Source: Paenibacillus tundrae | Lineage (GTDB): Bacteria > Bacillota > Bacilli > Paenibacillales > Paenibacillaceae | Assembly: GCF_036884255.1 (NCBI RefSeq) | Contig: NZ_CP145605.1 | Location: 2,604,001-2,668,000 of the forward strand | Direction: 5' to 3' | Length of the DNA stretch: 64,000 nt | Shown: positions 32,162 through 41,055 of the stretch, one piece after another | Layout of the letters: every line of letters starts with the position of its first letter | Position numbering within the stretch: position 1 is the first letter of the stretch | Notes under the pieces: generated by a model | Databases searched by the model: none | The model's input: the letters and a program-made list of their open reading frames with translations, nothing else | What the model was told of the DNA's origin: nothing | Program-made: the position numbers and the translations under genes

Positions 32162-32839
32162 ATGAGAAAAGGTAAGTTCTTCATCATCGTTGTACTTCTA
32201 TTCATATTATCAGGCACATTGAACGTATTTCAGTATGACCGAGCTAAAGAACATGAGAATTACGAAACGGCTGTCGAAATTGCCTTGAGTTATTTTAACT
32301 CACAATATAGGGTGGGAGCGCTTCACGAAAATTTAGCTTACGCAATATCTAACAACAGGTTATACATTGGTGATCGGGGCGGATCTAGCAATGTCGTGTC
32401 CAGGGATTTGCAACACTTAAGTGTGATGCACCGTGAATTAACACTACTGTACGGGCCGATCAGCTCTTACACGAATTATAATGATGTTAGTAGTTTCAGG
32501 GAGAATAGTATATTTAGTATGTATGTCGATTTTTCATTATTTTTTGAGTGCTTAGGTGTGCAGCAAGAATGGATTGTATCGGACACTGGTGGGCGGTATA
32601 TCGACCTAGAAGGACTGAGTAATGAATTATATCGTGGAGTACGGATTATAGAAGAAATTACGGGTCAACTCGAATCGATCCGAAGTCGTAGCTATGAGAA
32701 CCAAACGGGCAGTGATCAAGAGGCATTAGCAGATTATTTAATTCAAAGCGCAGCATACTTCAAGTCCCAAGAAGTTCAGGAGCATTATCAATCCATCCTA
32801 AAGATGAATAAAGAATTGATTGCGATAACGAGTAGTTAA
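32162..32839 (+). CDS. Membrane-anchored protein of unknown function
   Basis: 225 residues. One N-terminal hydrophobic helix (KFFIIVVLLFILSGTLNVFQ), then a helical extracytoplasmic part with HENYETAVEIALSYFNSQYR and QHLSVMHRELTLLYGPISSY. No lipobox. ATG 32162 follows GAGGTG. Confidence 0.75.
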   Translation: MRKGKFFIIVVLLFILSGTLNVFQYDRAKEHENYETAVEIALSYFNSQYRVGALHENLAYAISNNRLYIGDRGGSSNVVSRDLQHLSVMHRELTLLYGPISSYTNYNDVSSFRENSIFSMYVDFSLFFECLGVQQEWIVSDTGGRYIDLEGLSNELYRGVRIIEEITGQLESIRSRSYENQTGSDQEALADYLIQSAAYFKSQEVQEHYQSILKMNKELIAITSS

Positions 32840-32889
32840 TTGATCCGAGCATAACATCAGTAATCTGATAGCTAGAGGATTAAGTGCGG

Positions 32890-33027
32890 ATGAAGCCAAG
32901 CGACAATATGAGGCTGAACTCGCCTTCCCTCCGTTTTCAATCCAGATTCTTGGTTGATGTATGCACCGAATATGAAAATTTCGTTTGGTACGGTGATGAG
33001 TTTAGAATGAAGAAAAGAATTGAATGA
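32890..33027 (+). CDS. Short reading frame, possible remnant
   Basis: 45 codons from ATG 32890 (MKPSDNMRLNSPSLRFQSRF, then LVDVCTEYENFVWYGDEFRM). No clear ribosome site. It lies in the 199-bp gap between two genes and overlaps the leader of the next one. It may be a remnant; I cannot identify it. Confidence 0.3.
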   Translation: MKPSDNMRLNSPSLRFQSRFLVDVCTEYENFVWYGDEFRMKKRIE

Positions 33028-33038
33028 AGGAGTTAGTT

Positions 33039-33611
33039 ATGAACCTTCCATCTAATAGCAATCAAGAAAAACGCAGTGATTCTCAATTAAATCTGTTATA
33101 TCGAGCACAAGAAATGATACCTACTAAACCGCCAGAGCCTTGGCGTAATGAAGTGGTGATCCAAGCGGCAGGTTGTATAGCTTGCGGTTGGAACTCAGAT
33201 GAGAACCTAGTGTTGATTAGTAGTTCAGGCTACAGCTTGAATGATTCTGATACAGGTCTAACCATCCATAGGGATCGAGATGCCAACAACACCTATGACA
33301 GTATGAGTCCAGATCAGTTAACATTCCGTATCCCATATAATGACGAATGCATTTCTATTTTTGGATTTGACTCCGGCGATGGGAATCACGTCACTCATGA
33401 CGGTTGGAGTGTGGAAGTGATCTATCCTTGGTGGCCACTAGCATCAGTCATTATAGAAAATGTATTTCACCCTAACTATAACTATCTAGAGAGTGCCACG
33501 ATGATAGATTTGAATCGACTGGATGGCTCGGTTAAATGTGGTTTTTCCCCTTCTGGGAATAAGCTCGTCATTCTGGGTTCTGGTGGAGCGCTGATCTATA
33601 CAAGAGAGTAA
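33039..33611 (+). CDS. Protein of unknown function
   Basis: 190 residues. VVIQAAGCIACGWNSDENLV and LISSSGYSLNDSDTGLTIHR near the N-terminus, DECISIFGFDSGDGNHVTHD and WSVEVIYPWWPLASVIIENV in the middle, and a beta-propeller-blade-like FSPSGNKLVILGSGGALIYT at the end. Such a pattern occurs in immunity-like proteins; no family assigned. ATG 33039 has AAGGAG 7 bp upstream. Confidence 0.7.
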   Translation: MNLPSNSNQEKRSDSQLNLLYRAQEMIPTKPPEPWRNEVVIQAAGCIACGWNSDENLVLISSSGYSLNDSDTGLTIHRDRDANNTYDSMSPDQLTFRIPYNDECISIFGFDSGDGNHVTHDGWSVEVIYPWWPLASVIIENVFHPNYNYLESATMIDLNRLDGSVKCGFSPSGNKLVILGSGGALIYTRE

Positions 33612-33649
33612 TGGATTAAACAGGTCAGAGCAGAAGATTGGAGCAGGTG

Positions 33650-33916
33650 ATGTTTACAATCGAAGTTGAAGATGTTTTTGAAGCCCAAGGTAAAGGTGGA
33701 GTGATTGCGGGTAGAATTTTGAACAAGAGTTCGATACTGAAGGTTGGAGATAATCTGATTAGTTCAGAGGATGATGGAGTCAGCATTCCCGTAAAACAAA
33801 TCCAATTGATGAATTATGAAGTAGGCATACAGAATATAAAACATATAGGTATTTTAACCAATGTGTCGGTTACTAGTTTGAGAGAACATGTTGGAAAAAG
33901 GCTTCATAAGAAATAG
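33650..33916 (+). CDS. EF-Tu domain 2-like small protein
   Basis: 88 residues: FTIEVEDVFEAQGKGGVIAG, GRILNKSSILKVGDNLISSE, which matches the second (beta-barrel) domain of translation GTPases without the G domain. It is a stand-alone domain; role unknown. ATG 33650 has GGAG upstream; a TTG at 33638 overlaps it. Confidence 0.7.
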   Translation: MFTIEVEDVFEAQGKGGVIAGRILNKSSILKVGDNLISSEDDGVSIPVKQIQLMNYEVGIQNIKHIGILTNVSVTSLREHVGKRLHKK

Positions 33917-33929
33917 GAAAACGAACAAC

Positions 33930-34688
33930 ATGAAGGACGTGACAAGGGTGAGAGCATATATACAGGTGAATCAGGATGGTATGTTCTACAATGTGAATGC
34001 ATTTATTGCATATGAAGGCTTTGCTTCATTGGGATGGGAGATTGTTAAGTTCAAAGATATCCAAGAAGTTGATGAGAAGAATCCAGAACATATCGTTGTA
34101 GGTGGAATTGGTAATGTTAGAAAACGTCTTGAGTTATTGGGAATCGAGAGAAAGCAAGGAGAAATTGATTATCCACCGTCCTTATCCAAGTATTATGGTC
34201 GAAAAATATGGAGCACAACCATCCAAGACATTTTTGCCAATCCTCAGAATTGGAATGTATTTATTAAACCCAAGGATACAACGAAAAAGTTTGCTGGAAA
34301 AGTAGTGAGAGAATACAAAGATTTTATAGGACTTGTTGAAGAAAACGAAGATACGACCATTTGGTGTTCGGAGATTGTGGATTTCAAAACAGAGTGGCGT
34401 TGTTTTATCCGATACGGACAAATTCTTGATATTAGACAGTACAAGGGTGCATGGGATTCCACATTAGATGTAAGTGTGGTGCAACGTGCGGTTAAAGATT
34501 TTGTGGATGCGCCTGCTGCTTATGGAATGGATTTTGGTATAGATCAGTATGGACATATGAAACTGGTCGAGATAAACGATGGGCATTCTCTAGGATCATA
34601 TGGGATCAGCTCGTTAAATTATGTGAAATTTCTTGCAGCTCGATGGTCAGAACTGACAGGCACTACGGACGAATTGAGACATATGTAG
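33930..34688 (+). CDS. ATP-grasp domain protein (DUF4343-like)
   Basis: 252 residues. The middle has WNVFIKPKDTTKKFAGKVVR (ATP-binding Lys) and the C-terminal half has SEIVDFKTEWRCFIRYGQIL and MDFGIDQYGHMKLVEINDGH, whose EINDGHSLGSYG carries the metal-binding Glu/Asn of ATP-grasp enzymes. It may ligate an acid to an amine. The start is uncertain (ATG 33930 or 33888). It follows the EF-Tu-like gene by 13 bp. Confidence 0.82.
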   Translation: MKDVTRVRAYIQVNQDGMFYNVNAFIAYEGFASLGWEIVKFKDIQEVDEKNPEHIVVGGIGNVRKRLELLGIERKQGEIDYPPSLSKYYGRKIWSTTIQDIFANPQNWNVFIKPKDTTKKFAGKVVREYKDFIGLVEENEDTTIWCSEIVDFKTEWRCFIRYGQILDIRQYKGAWDSTLDVSVVQRAVKDFVDAPAAYGMDFGIDQYGHMKLVEINDGHSLGSYGISSLNYVKFLAARWSELTGTTDELRHM

Positions 34689-34701
34689 ATTGGTAGGTGG
34701 T

Positions 34702-35247
34702 ATGGAAGTGCAACCTGATAAACTTATTCCGATAATACAGAGGTTGGAAGAGCACGATATCATGTATTCGCTTGGTGGCAGTGGATTATTGTACTATTTG
34801 AACCTGGTTGAATCCATCAATGATTGGGACATCACGGTAAATTGCCCTAAACAGGAATTAATGAAAGTGCTCCATGGTTATGAATGTTTAGAGTTAGAAA
34901 GTGGGGATTATCCCTTTGCGAGTCAATATAGGATGAGTATTGAGACACATCATATAGACTTTATTGGTGGATTTGCCTTATATGCCGAGAAAGGAATACT
35001 TCATTTACCACTGGAGCGTATGGGAGAATGGGACGGAATTCAAATGGCAAGTCCTGAGGTGTGGTATGTAGCTTATTATTTAATGGGGCGACAATCCAAA
35101 GCAGATTTACTGTTACATTATCTTCAAAATAATGCTTGCAAAATAAACTATAGTTTAATTGAAGATCTTCTAAATAGTACTTCACTAGGTCATGAATTGA
35201 GACAATCTCTTATTTCGCTTGTTATAGAAGCTAAATCATATAAATAA
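34702..35247 (+). CDS. Nucleotidyltransferase-like protein
   Basis: 181 residues. YSLGGSGLLYYLNLVESIND and the WDITVNCPKQELMKVL segment (DxT in place of the usual DxD) match the nucleotidyltransferase fold of aminoglycoside-modifying or antitoxin-like proteins. A helical C-terminus follows. Active-site acids are only partly conserved, so activity is uncertain. ATG 34702 has AGGTGG upstream. Confidence 0.72.
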   Translation: MEVQPDKLIPIIQRLEEHDIMYSLGGSGLLYYLNLVESINDWDITVNCPKQELMKVLHGYECLELESGDYPFASQYRMSIETHHIDFIGGFALYAEKGILHLPLERMGEWDGIQMASPEVWYVAYYLMGRQSKADLLLHYLQNNACKINYSLIEDLLNSTSLGHELRQSLISLVIEAKSYK

Positions 35248-35295
35248 CTGATTGAATCGTTTGAAATTTTGCTTTGCTAAGTAAGGAGAGTGTTC

Positions 35296-36273
35296 ATGGA
35301 ACTAAAGTCATCGGATGAAATATTAAACGAGATAATAGCGCAGGTTGAAAAGATTTATGGCTGGACTACGTATCGTGCCGAACCTAATCATTTTGGATAC
35401 GCCAATCTCAAATGGAAGTTACATACGGATGCAGGAATACGCTTTGTGAAGCAATATAACGCAGTACGATATTCAGATCAATTGTTGCATTCAGTTGAAA
35501 CGGCATTAGGATTACAAGATAGATTACATCAAATCGGAATTCCGTGTCCTAAGATTTTCTCTGATCAAGGGCGTTATATTCAACGAACTCCATCTTGTGA
35601 ACGATTCATGGTCACAAATTATTGTGATGGCTATATGGTAAACCCAGGAGAGGTAAATGTAGATCAGATGTATGATTTAGGTCAAATTACAGGTAGGCTG
35701 CATCAATGGCTCCGTTTATATGCTCCATCCAATTTTCCTTTGCATTGGCAACCAGAGTCTAAGGCATCCACGTTAGCGACTTGGGAGAAGAACTGGAATG
35801 ATGCCCATACTGTAGGGGCGAATAAGTACATTTCTGCATTAAAGACACAGCGGAAAATTATAGATGGATTTAACCTCAATACGTTTCAATCGTGTGAAGA
35901 GGGTTGGGTTCATTGGGATCTATTTGTAGATAATATTTTGTTCCATTCCAATCAGGTTTCTGCCATTTTGGATTTTGATCGAATGCACTATATTTATCCG
36001 GAGTTTGATATTTCGAGAGCTATTCTATCAGGTGCTATATTAGAGAATAACATCAATGTAGAATCAACAAAGGCATTTGTAGTGGGGTATCGTGAGAGCA
36101 GTCCGTTAACTGTAGCCAAACTCATTCGATCTATCCAGTTGACGTGGTGGAAGGAAGCATCCTGGTTAAGTATTAAGTCGGAGGAACATCGAACCTTACG
36201 GAGATTTGCCCATGAGTTAATGTGGGTGAGTGATAACTGGTTTGCTCTAGAAGAGATATTTAATGAGATATAG
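35296..36273 (+). CDS. APH-family phosphotransferase
   Basis: 325 residues. HFGYANLKWKLHTDAGIRFV (N-lobe), GWVHWDLFVDNILFHSNQVS (catalytic HWD in place of HGD, then N) and AILDFDRMHYIYPEFDISRA (metal DFD). Full length. Similar proteins phosphorylate small hydroxylated compounds. ATG 35296 has AAGGAGAG upstream. Confidence 0.88.
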   Translation: MELKSSDEILNEIIAQVEKIYGWTTYRAEPNHFGYANLKWKLHTDAGIRFVKQYNAVRYSDQLLHSVETALGLQDRLHQIGIPCPKIFSDQGRYIQRTPSCERFMVTNYCDGYMVNPGEVNVDQMYDLGQITGRLHQWLRLYAPSNFPLHWQPESKASTLATWEKNWNDAHTVGANKYISALKTQRKIIDGFNLNTFQSCEEGWVHWDLFVDNILFHSNQVSAILDFDRMHYIYPEFDISRAILSGAILENNINVESTKAFVVGYRESSPLTVAKLIRSIQLTWWKEASWLSIKSEEHRTLRRFAHELMWVSDNWFALEEIFNEI

Positions 36274-36302
36274 TAGAGCATCACTAAGAAAGTAGGGAAA
36301 GC

Positions 36303-37106
36303 ATGTACGAACTTCGTAAAGAACAATTTACCCTTGTTCTACCCTGGTTAGAAGATATTCGAAACAAAGCAGTGTATGCGTTCTCGGTTATTGAACTGAT
36401 CCAAGAGGGCAGGGTGTTTGTGAATCATCTAGACAATCCGACAGCTTGTTTTATAACAAATTCAGGTGGCTTTTATTGTTTGGCTGGTAGAGAAGATGAT
36501 GCCCTTTTCAATCAAGCAGTTATTTGTTATATGAACAATTCCGTGCATCACAACGGATTTTTTGCATTAGGTGTGTTTACGGATGCTTGGGAATTTGAAA
36601 TAAGTAAATATACAATACATCATTCGATTCGAATTTCACGATCTTACTTCAGTTTTAATCGGGATAAATTTCTTCATACATATCCAGATACAGATATGCC
36701 ACTTAATAAAGACTACGACTATATTCCTCTGAATGAACAGATTTCAAAAGAATACAGGGAGCACTTCTATCCATATTACAAGCTAGCCTGGAGTTCCAAT
36801 GCCCAATTCTGTGATTTTGGAGTAGGACATTTTCTTAAATATAAACAAGACCTAGTCAGTGTGTGCACGTCACCATACATTGGAGGGGGATTTGCTGAGA
36901 TTGATATCATTACAATTGAATGCTTCAAGAGAAGAGGTCTTGCAACATGGATGGGAATTGAGTTTATTAAAGATTGTCTCCATAAACAATTGACACCTAA
37001 CTGGTGCTGTCATTCAGATAATGTGGAATCTAATCATCTAGCTGTTAAACTATGTTTTGACAAAATAGATGAGAGTCCCATGTATTGGTACCATAACGAG
37101 TCATGA
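36303..37106 (+). CDS. GNAT acetyltransferase (PF12746-type)
   Basis: 267 residues. The N-terminal half resembles the GNAT_acetyltr_2 type. The C-terminal GNAT core has GGGFAEIDIITIECFKRRGL and ATWMGIEFIKDCL (loop KRRGLA), then SDNVESNHLAVKLCFDKI. Ribosome site TAGGGAAAG. It overlaps the next gene by 4 bp (ATGA). Confidence 0.85.
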   Translation: MYELRKEQFTLVLPWLEDIRNKAVYAFSVIELIQEGRVFVNHLDNPTACFITNSGGFYCLAGREDDALFNQAVICYMNNSVHHNGFFALGVFTDAWEFEISKYTIHHSIRISRSYFSFNRDKFLHTYPDTDMPLNKDYDYIPLNEQISKEYREHFYPYYKLAWSSNAQFCDFGVGHFLKYKQDLVSVCTSPYIGGGFAEIDIITIECFKRRGLATWMGIEFIKDCLHKQLTPNWCCHSDNVESNHLAVKLCFDKIDESPMYWYHNES

Positions 37107-37456
37107 AAGAAAAAATAGTTATAGACTCCATAGACGAATTGGTCAGCCACATCATCAATGCCGGATTAACAGATATCGACAAGAATGAGTTGATTAACCG
37201 GACCGACTCAATTGGGTTACACTTCACATTAGGAATGTATATTCGTAATCATTATGAGTTGTTCGATCCTATGACAGTACCTAATTTAATTCGAGAATAC
37301 AAAATACTCAATCACATTCCTTTAAGTTATGAGGATGTAGCTGAAGAGGAAAGAGGATTTCACGAATTTATAGACAATATGAATGTCAGTGAGGATGCAA
37401 TCTCTCACTTCATCGTAAATGTAGTTTGGCAAAAGTTAAAACAGCTGGATAATTGA
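37103..37456 (+). CDS. DUF6794-like protein
   Basis: 117 residues. IDSIDELVSHIINAGLTDID, then SIGLHFTLGMYIRNHYELFD (the LHFxLGMxIRN block I associate with DUF6794) and a C-terminal SEDAISHFIVNVVWQKLKQL. Coupled to the GNAT gene through ATGA. Function unknown. Confidence 0.72.
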   Translation: MKEKIVIDSIDELVSHIINAGLTDIDKNELINRTDSIGLHFTLGMYIRNHYELFDPMTVPNLIREYKILNHIPLSYEDVAEEERGFHEFIDNMNVSEDAISHFIVNVVWQKLKQLDN

Positions 37457-37522
37457 AATGAGTAAGATCTCCATGTTTATGGATTGAATTACTCATTTCG
37501 TATGGTAAAGGGGGAAGATTCC

Positions 37523-38005
37523 ATGAACCAAAGGATGTGTATTCTCCTTCTATTTTTACTACTGTTGGGTTGCGATACCTCGAAAACAATTGGAAACGAT
37601 CTCATGGTTGAACAATATGTACTTGATCGAGGGTATGCGATTGTTCATAATGAGGGCATTGTCCATGAATACACGTTACATAAGAAACAACTGGTGGAGA
37701 TGCCTTATGTTCAATATTGGAGCGTTCAGGATGTAGATCCCTTAATGTATGTTGGTGAGAAGATTAGCACAAGTAAGTTCATAGTGTCGGGTCATCCGCT
37801 AGATAATAATAGTAAGAACGAGAACCAACAAACTAATGTTTATATTATAAGTTCAGCCACGGGGATCATTGGTGGGTATAGCTATCCTGCGCACAGTGAG
37901 ATGAACGACGGATGGGTATATACCATAGATGGTCAAACACTTGAGCAGCACACGGAAATATCTTATAGTGCCTGGTTAGAACAATGGCAGGATAAATATA
38001 AATAA
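37523..38005 (+). CDS. Lipoprotein of unknown function
   Basis: 160 residues. Signal peptide MNQRMCILLLFLLLLGC with lipobox LLGC. The body has SVQDVDPLMYVGEKISTSKF, VYIISSATGIIGGYSYPAHS. ATG 37523 follows AAGGGGGAAG. An upstream in-frame start at 37484 would break the signal peptide. Confidence 0.8.
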   Translation: MNQRMCILLLFLLLLGCDTSKTIGNDLMVEQYVLDRGYAIVHNEGIVHEYTLHKKQLVEMPYVQYWSVQDVDPLMYVGEKISTSKFIVSGHPLDNNSKNENQQTNVYIISSATGIIGGYSYPAHSEMNDGWVYTIDGQTLEQHTEISYSAWLEQWQDKYK

Positions 38006-38030
38006 TGTTTAGTAGGAAAGAAGGTAAGTA

Positions 38031-38552
38031 ATGAAAGACTACGCCCAGATCGTCAAAGTTTCAGAGGATGAGAAGTCCATACTAAGGCAACTTATCGAAT
38101 TATATGAATACGATTTCAGTGAATTTAATGGAGCTGATGTGAACGCTCAAGGCTTCTATGGGTATAGCTATCTGGATCATTATTGGACGGAAGAGAACCG
38201 ACAAGCGTACTTTGTAAAAGTTGATGGACAGTATGCAGGTTTTGTACTGGTCAATGATTTTTGCTATCTAATTCAGGATCATGCTAGATCCATTGCTGAA
38301 TTTTTTATTATGCGAAAGTACCGTCGGAATGGAGTAGGCCAACAGGTTGCTAGATTGGTTTTTGATACACATAAGGGGAATTGGGAAGTTCTTCAGCATG
38401 GAAATAATGACGCTGCACAACTCTTCTGGAAACGAGTCATTCAAGAGTATACGAACGGTGACTACCGTGTGGAGGATGTGAGAACAGAGTATTGGGAAGG
38501 TAAGGGGATGGTGTTCAACACATCTGCAGAACTAGGGAAAGGCGACGATTAG
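38031..38552 (+). CDS. GNAT acetyltransferase (paralogue of 14958-15467)
   Basis: 173 residues. LYEYDFSEFNGADVNAQGFY, VDGQYAGFVLVNDFCYL, AEFFIMRKYRRNGVGQQVAR (loop RRNGVG) and LFWKRVIQEYTNGDYRVED. It is collinear with the gene at 14958, so the two derive from one ancestor. Ribosome site AAGAAGG. Confidence 0.9.
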   Translation: MKDYAQIVKVSEDEKSILRQLIELYEYDFSEFNGADVNAQGFYGYSYLDHYWTEENRQAYFVKVDGQYAGFVLVNDFCYLIQDHARSIAEFFIMRKYRRNGVGQQVARLVFDTHKGNWEVLQHGNNDAAQLFWKRVIQEYTNGDYRVEDVRTEYWEGKGMVFNTSAELGKGDD

Positions 38553-38553
38553 A

Positions 38554-39696
38554 ATGGGACTCGACTATCGTTATGTGCTTGTTATTCAAGAAAATCAGCA
38601 AGCAGAGTTGCTGAAGTATGTCAGTGAACATGGAGTTATTAATGGGACAGATTGCTTATCCATATGTGTTGAGGTAGATTCTTCTGTTCTGAAATATGTA
38701 GAAGGTGGGTTCGGTTGGAAGCCTAAGGATGATCAAGATGAGGTTAAGCATTATTTCAATGCAGATCACCAAGCCCAAATAGGTTGTATCTATTATTCTA
38801 TTGAGAAGATGGATACGAACTGCAATGAGCTCATCGTTAGTTTCACCGCAGCAACAACGGATATGAGTCTATTATTTGAAGATTCGAAGGTAGTACAAAA
38901 ATGGTTTATCGCCTTAAGTCAATATCTCGATGCTCGAATTGCTTACTTAGATATGGAATCTGAGGGACATAGAATCCTCTATCTGAATGGCAGTGAAACA
39001 TGGTTGGAATTTAAGGGTGAAGGTTTCTTTTACATGAAAAAAGAGAACTACCTCAGCATTATGGATGAGTTTAGTATGCATCTCCCGGGTATGCTCCGCT
39101 CTTATGTAGAGAACAATTACAAGTTTGAAAAGAAGTATTCAATCGTCATGAGTAAAGATCATGTTGACCAGTTGTATCACTATATTGAGCAGCATGGGCA
39201 TTGGGACCAGGAACAGAATCAGCTTGGGCTGAAGGTAGATGTAGACTCTACCATACTCAAATATCTGGAAGATGTTCACGGGGAAAGGGAATATGGTATA
39301 TCTCAAGGGGTGATCCCCCGTTTCCGCAAAGAACTCGTCTATAAATACATCGATTCCAATCATCAAGTGCAGTTAAGTGCAATTGAATGTACTCAAGAAC
39401 TCGTACCTGAGGATGAAGAGAACATCGTTGTACATTTTACACCAAAGAAATGGCAAGTGGATCAATTGTTTGAACAATCCCTGTCCATTCGCCAATGGTT
39501 TGTAAATCTCAGTCTCGCCGTTTCAGCCAAGATGACTTTCCAAACTTTATGGCTAGATGGATATGCTCATCGAATCATTGTTTATGAAGGTGAAGAGACG
39601 GATGTTGCATTCACAGGACATTACGATCTAGAGGTTGAAACTTTCAATGGGATCTACAACGCACTGGCTAATGTAATCAAGCATTTCCATGACTAA
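38554..39696 (+). CDS. Protein with two tandem copies of an unknown domain
   Basis: 380 residues made of two related halves. Residues about 5-190 have YRYVLVIQENQQAELLKYVS, VEVDSSVLKYVEGGFGW and MSLLFEDSKVVQKWFIALSQ. Residues about 195-380 repeat the order: KYSIVMSKDHVDQLYHYIEQ, KVDVDSTILKYLEDVHG and VDQLFEQSLSIRQWFVNLSL. This is an internal duplication of a domain I cannot name. No signal peptide. It starts right after the GNAT stop. Confidence 0.75.
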   Translation: MGLDYRYVLVIQENQQAELLKYVSEHGVINGTDCLSICVEVDSSVLKYVEGGFGWKPKDDQDEVKHYFNADHQAQIGCIYYSIEKMDTNCNELIVSFTAATTDMSLLFEDSKVVQKWFIALSQYLDARIAYLDMESEGHRILYLNGSETWLEFKGEGFFYMKKENYLSIMDEFSMHLPGMLRSYVENNYKFEKKYSIVMSKDHVDQLYHYIEQHGHWDQEQNQLGLKVDVDSTILKYLEDVHGEREYGISQGVIPRFRKELVYKYIDSNHQVQLSAIECTQELVPEDEENIVVHFTPKKWQVDQLFEQSLSIRQWFVNLSLAVSAKMTFQTLWLDGYAHRIIVYEGEETDVAFTGHYDLEVETFNGIYNALANVIKHFHD

Positions 39697-39725
39697 CAGT
39701 GGCGACAACCAAATAAGATAATGAG

Positions 39726-40418
39726 TTGGAAGAAGGCGGTGAAGTACTCATTAACAGTCTGTTGAATCCAATTAGATCGGTGCAACCAGCAACAACTAAG
39801 AAAAAAGTGGTTTCTATCCTGTATACAATCCTGTTGGGCGTTATTATGGGTTTAACAGCCAAGCTTGTTGATGCACCAGGAATTAATCCGATATTTGACG
39901 ATATCGGTGGACGTCTTGGCATATGGGTATTCGTAGCAACGCTGTTATCGGTGTTCAGTTATTCTCCTCGCGTGGCAGCAGTTAAAGTCTTTGCATTCTT
40001 CGGCTCTATGCTTACGGTGTATTATATTTATACCGTATGGATTCTACACTTTTTTCCAGAAAGGGAAATGCTATTCTGGGGAATATGCATGGTGATCTCT
40101 CCGCTTTGTGCCTATCTAATGTGGTATGCACGTGGTCATGGTTTATTTTCAACAATCATCGCTTCTTTTCCGATCACCGTTATATTATCCGAGGGATATC
40201 AATTGCGCTACGCTTATCTCCCTATTCACACACACTACTACTTAATTCCATTTCTAATGGGAATCTATCTGATCATGATCGCTGTATTACTATTACTCAT
40301 TCCAAAGGACAAAAAGAAAGGAATTTTAATCCTAACTTTGACTATAATCTTATCCAGTATCTTTATCTATTTTAATGTGTTAGGAAGGATATTTGGTGGA
40401 ATGAATGGATTTTTATGA
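39726..40418 (+). CDS. Integral membrane protein, DUF6518-like
   Basis: 230 residues with about seven hydrophobic helices, including VSILYTILLGVIMGLTAKLV, LGIWVFVATLLSVFSY and YLIPFLMGIYLIMIAVLLLL. The order and size fit DUF6518 membrane proteins. The start is TTG 39726 with no convincing ribosome site, so the true start may be further inside. It overlaps the next gene by 4 bp. Confidence 0.75.
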   Translation: MEEGGEVLINSLLNPIRSVQPATTKKKVVSILYTILLGVIMGLTAKLVDAPGINPIFDDIGGRLGIWVFVATLLSVFSYSPRVAAVKVFAFFGSMLTVYYIYTVWILHFFPEREMLFWGICMVISPLCAYLMWYARGHGLFSTIIASFPITVILSEGYQLRYAYLPIHTHYYLIPFLMGIYLIMIAVLLLLIPKDKKKGILILTLTIILSSIFIYFNVLGRIFGGMNGFL

Positions 40419-40717
40419 AGAGTGATGATTTGGTAGACCCAAAATATGTGTGCGGCGTATGGTTGGAGAATGGAATTTTGGCACGGTATATTAAACAAAA
40501 CCTGGGTCTGGAGCATTGTGATTATAAACCGGATTTAGCCATGCTAAAAATGATGTATACATGGACAAGTAACTTTGAACATAATAGGCCTGCTTTTGAA
40601 GCGAAGTTGAATCTCTACAGTCATAAAGTTACGAGAGTCACGAATAGTGAGGCATTAGATAAGGTACTGCGGAATGAAAGAGTCGTAGAAGACAGTGAAG
40701 GAGTTATACATGGATGA
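40415..40717 (+). CDS. Protein of unknown function
   Basis: 100 residues. DPKYVCGVWLENGILARYIK and LAMLKMMYTWTSNFEHNRPA, with a basic C-terminus. No motif recognised. ATG 40415 overlaps the end of the membrane protein gene and has AATGGAT upstream (weak). Confidence 0.65.
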   Translation: MKSDDLVDPKYVCGVWLENGILARYIKQNLGLEHCDYKPDLAMLKMMYTWTSNFEHNRPAFEAKLNLYSHKVTRVTNSEALDKVLRNERVVEDSEGVIHG

Positions 40718-41036
40718 TCTAAAAGTAAAGGCATATAAGAGTATTTTATTTCAAGCATTGCTGGACATCAGACAGCTTTCTGGAGGAATCGTATGGGACG
40801 GGCAACTAGAACCGGAAGAGGGAGTACAGCAATCTACGGAAAATGTAGTTCAACATGCTCAGGAAATTTTCCATATCAGCAATGCTTATCACAACTTAGC
40901 CGATGCATTGATTGATGATTTAGCTCATTTTAATGAAGAGAATTTTTGGAATCAGATTGATCATTTAAGCAACACCTTTGCAAGCTTCAAGCATTATAAG
41001 TTGTTGTATGAACAATATTTGATGAAGCAAAAATGA
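40710..41036 (+). CDS. Helical protein of unknown function
   Basis: 108 residues, nearly all helical: VKAYKSILFQALLDIRQLSG, ENVVQHAQEIFHISNAYHNL and SNTFASFKHYKLLYEQYLMK. ATG 40710 has GAAGGAG upstream, overlapping the previous gene by 8 bp. Confidence 0.7.
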   Translation: MDDLKVKAYKSILFQALLDIRQLSGGIVWDGQLEPEEGVQQSTENVVQHAQEIFHISNAYHNLADALIDDLAHFNEENFWNQIDHLSNTFASFKHYKLLYEQYLMKQK

Positions 41037-41055
41037 TAGTTTAGGAGGTTTCGGT

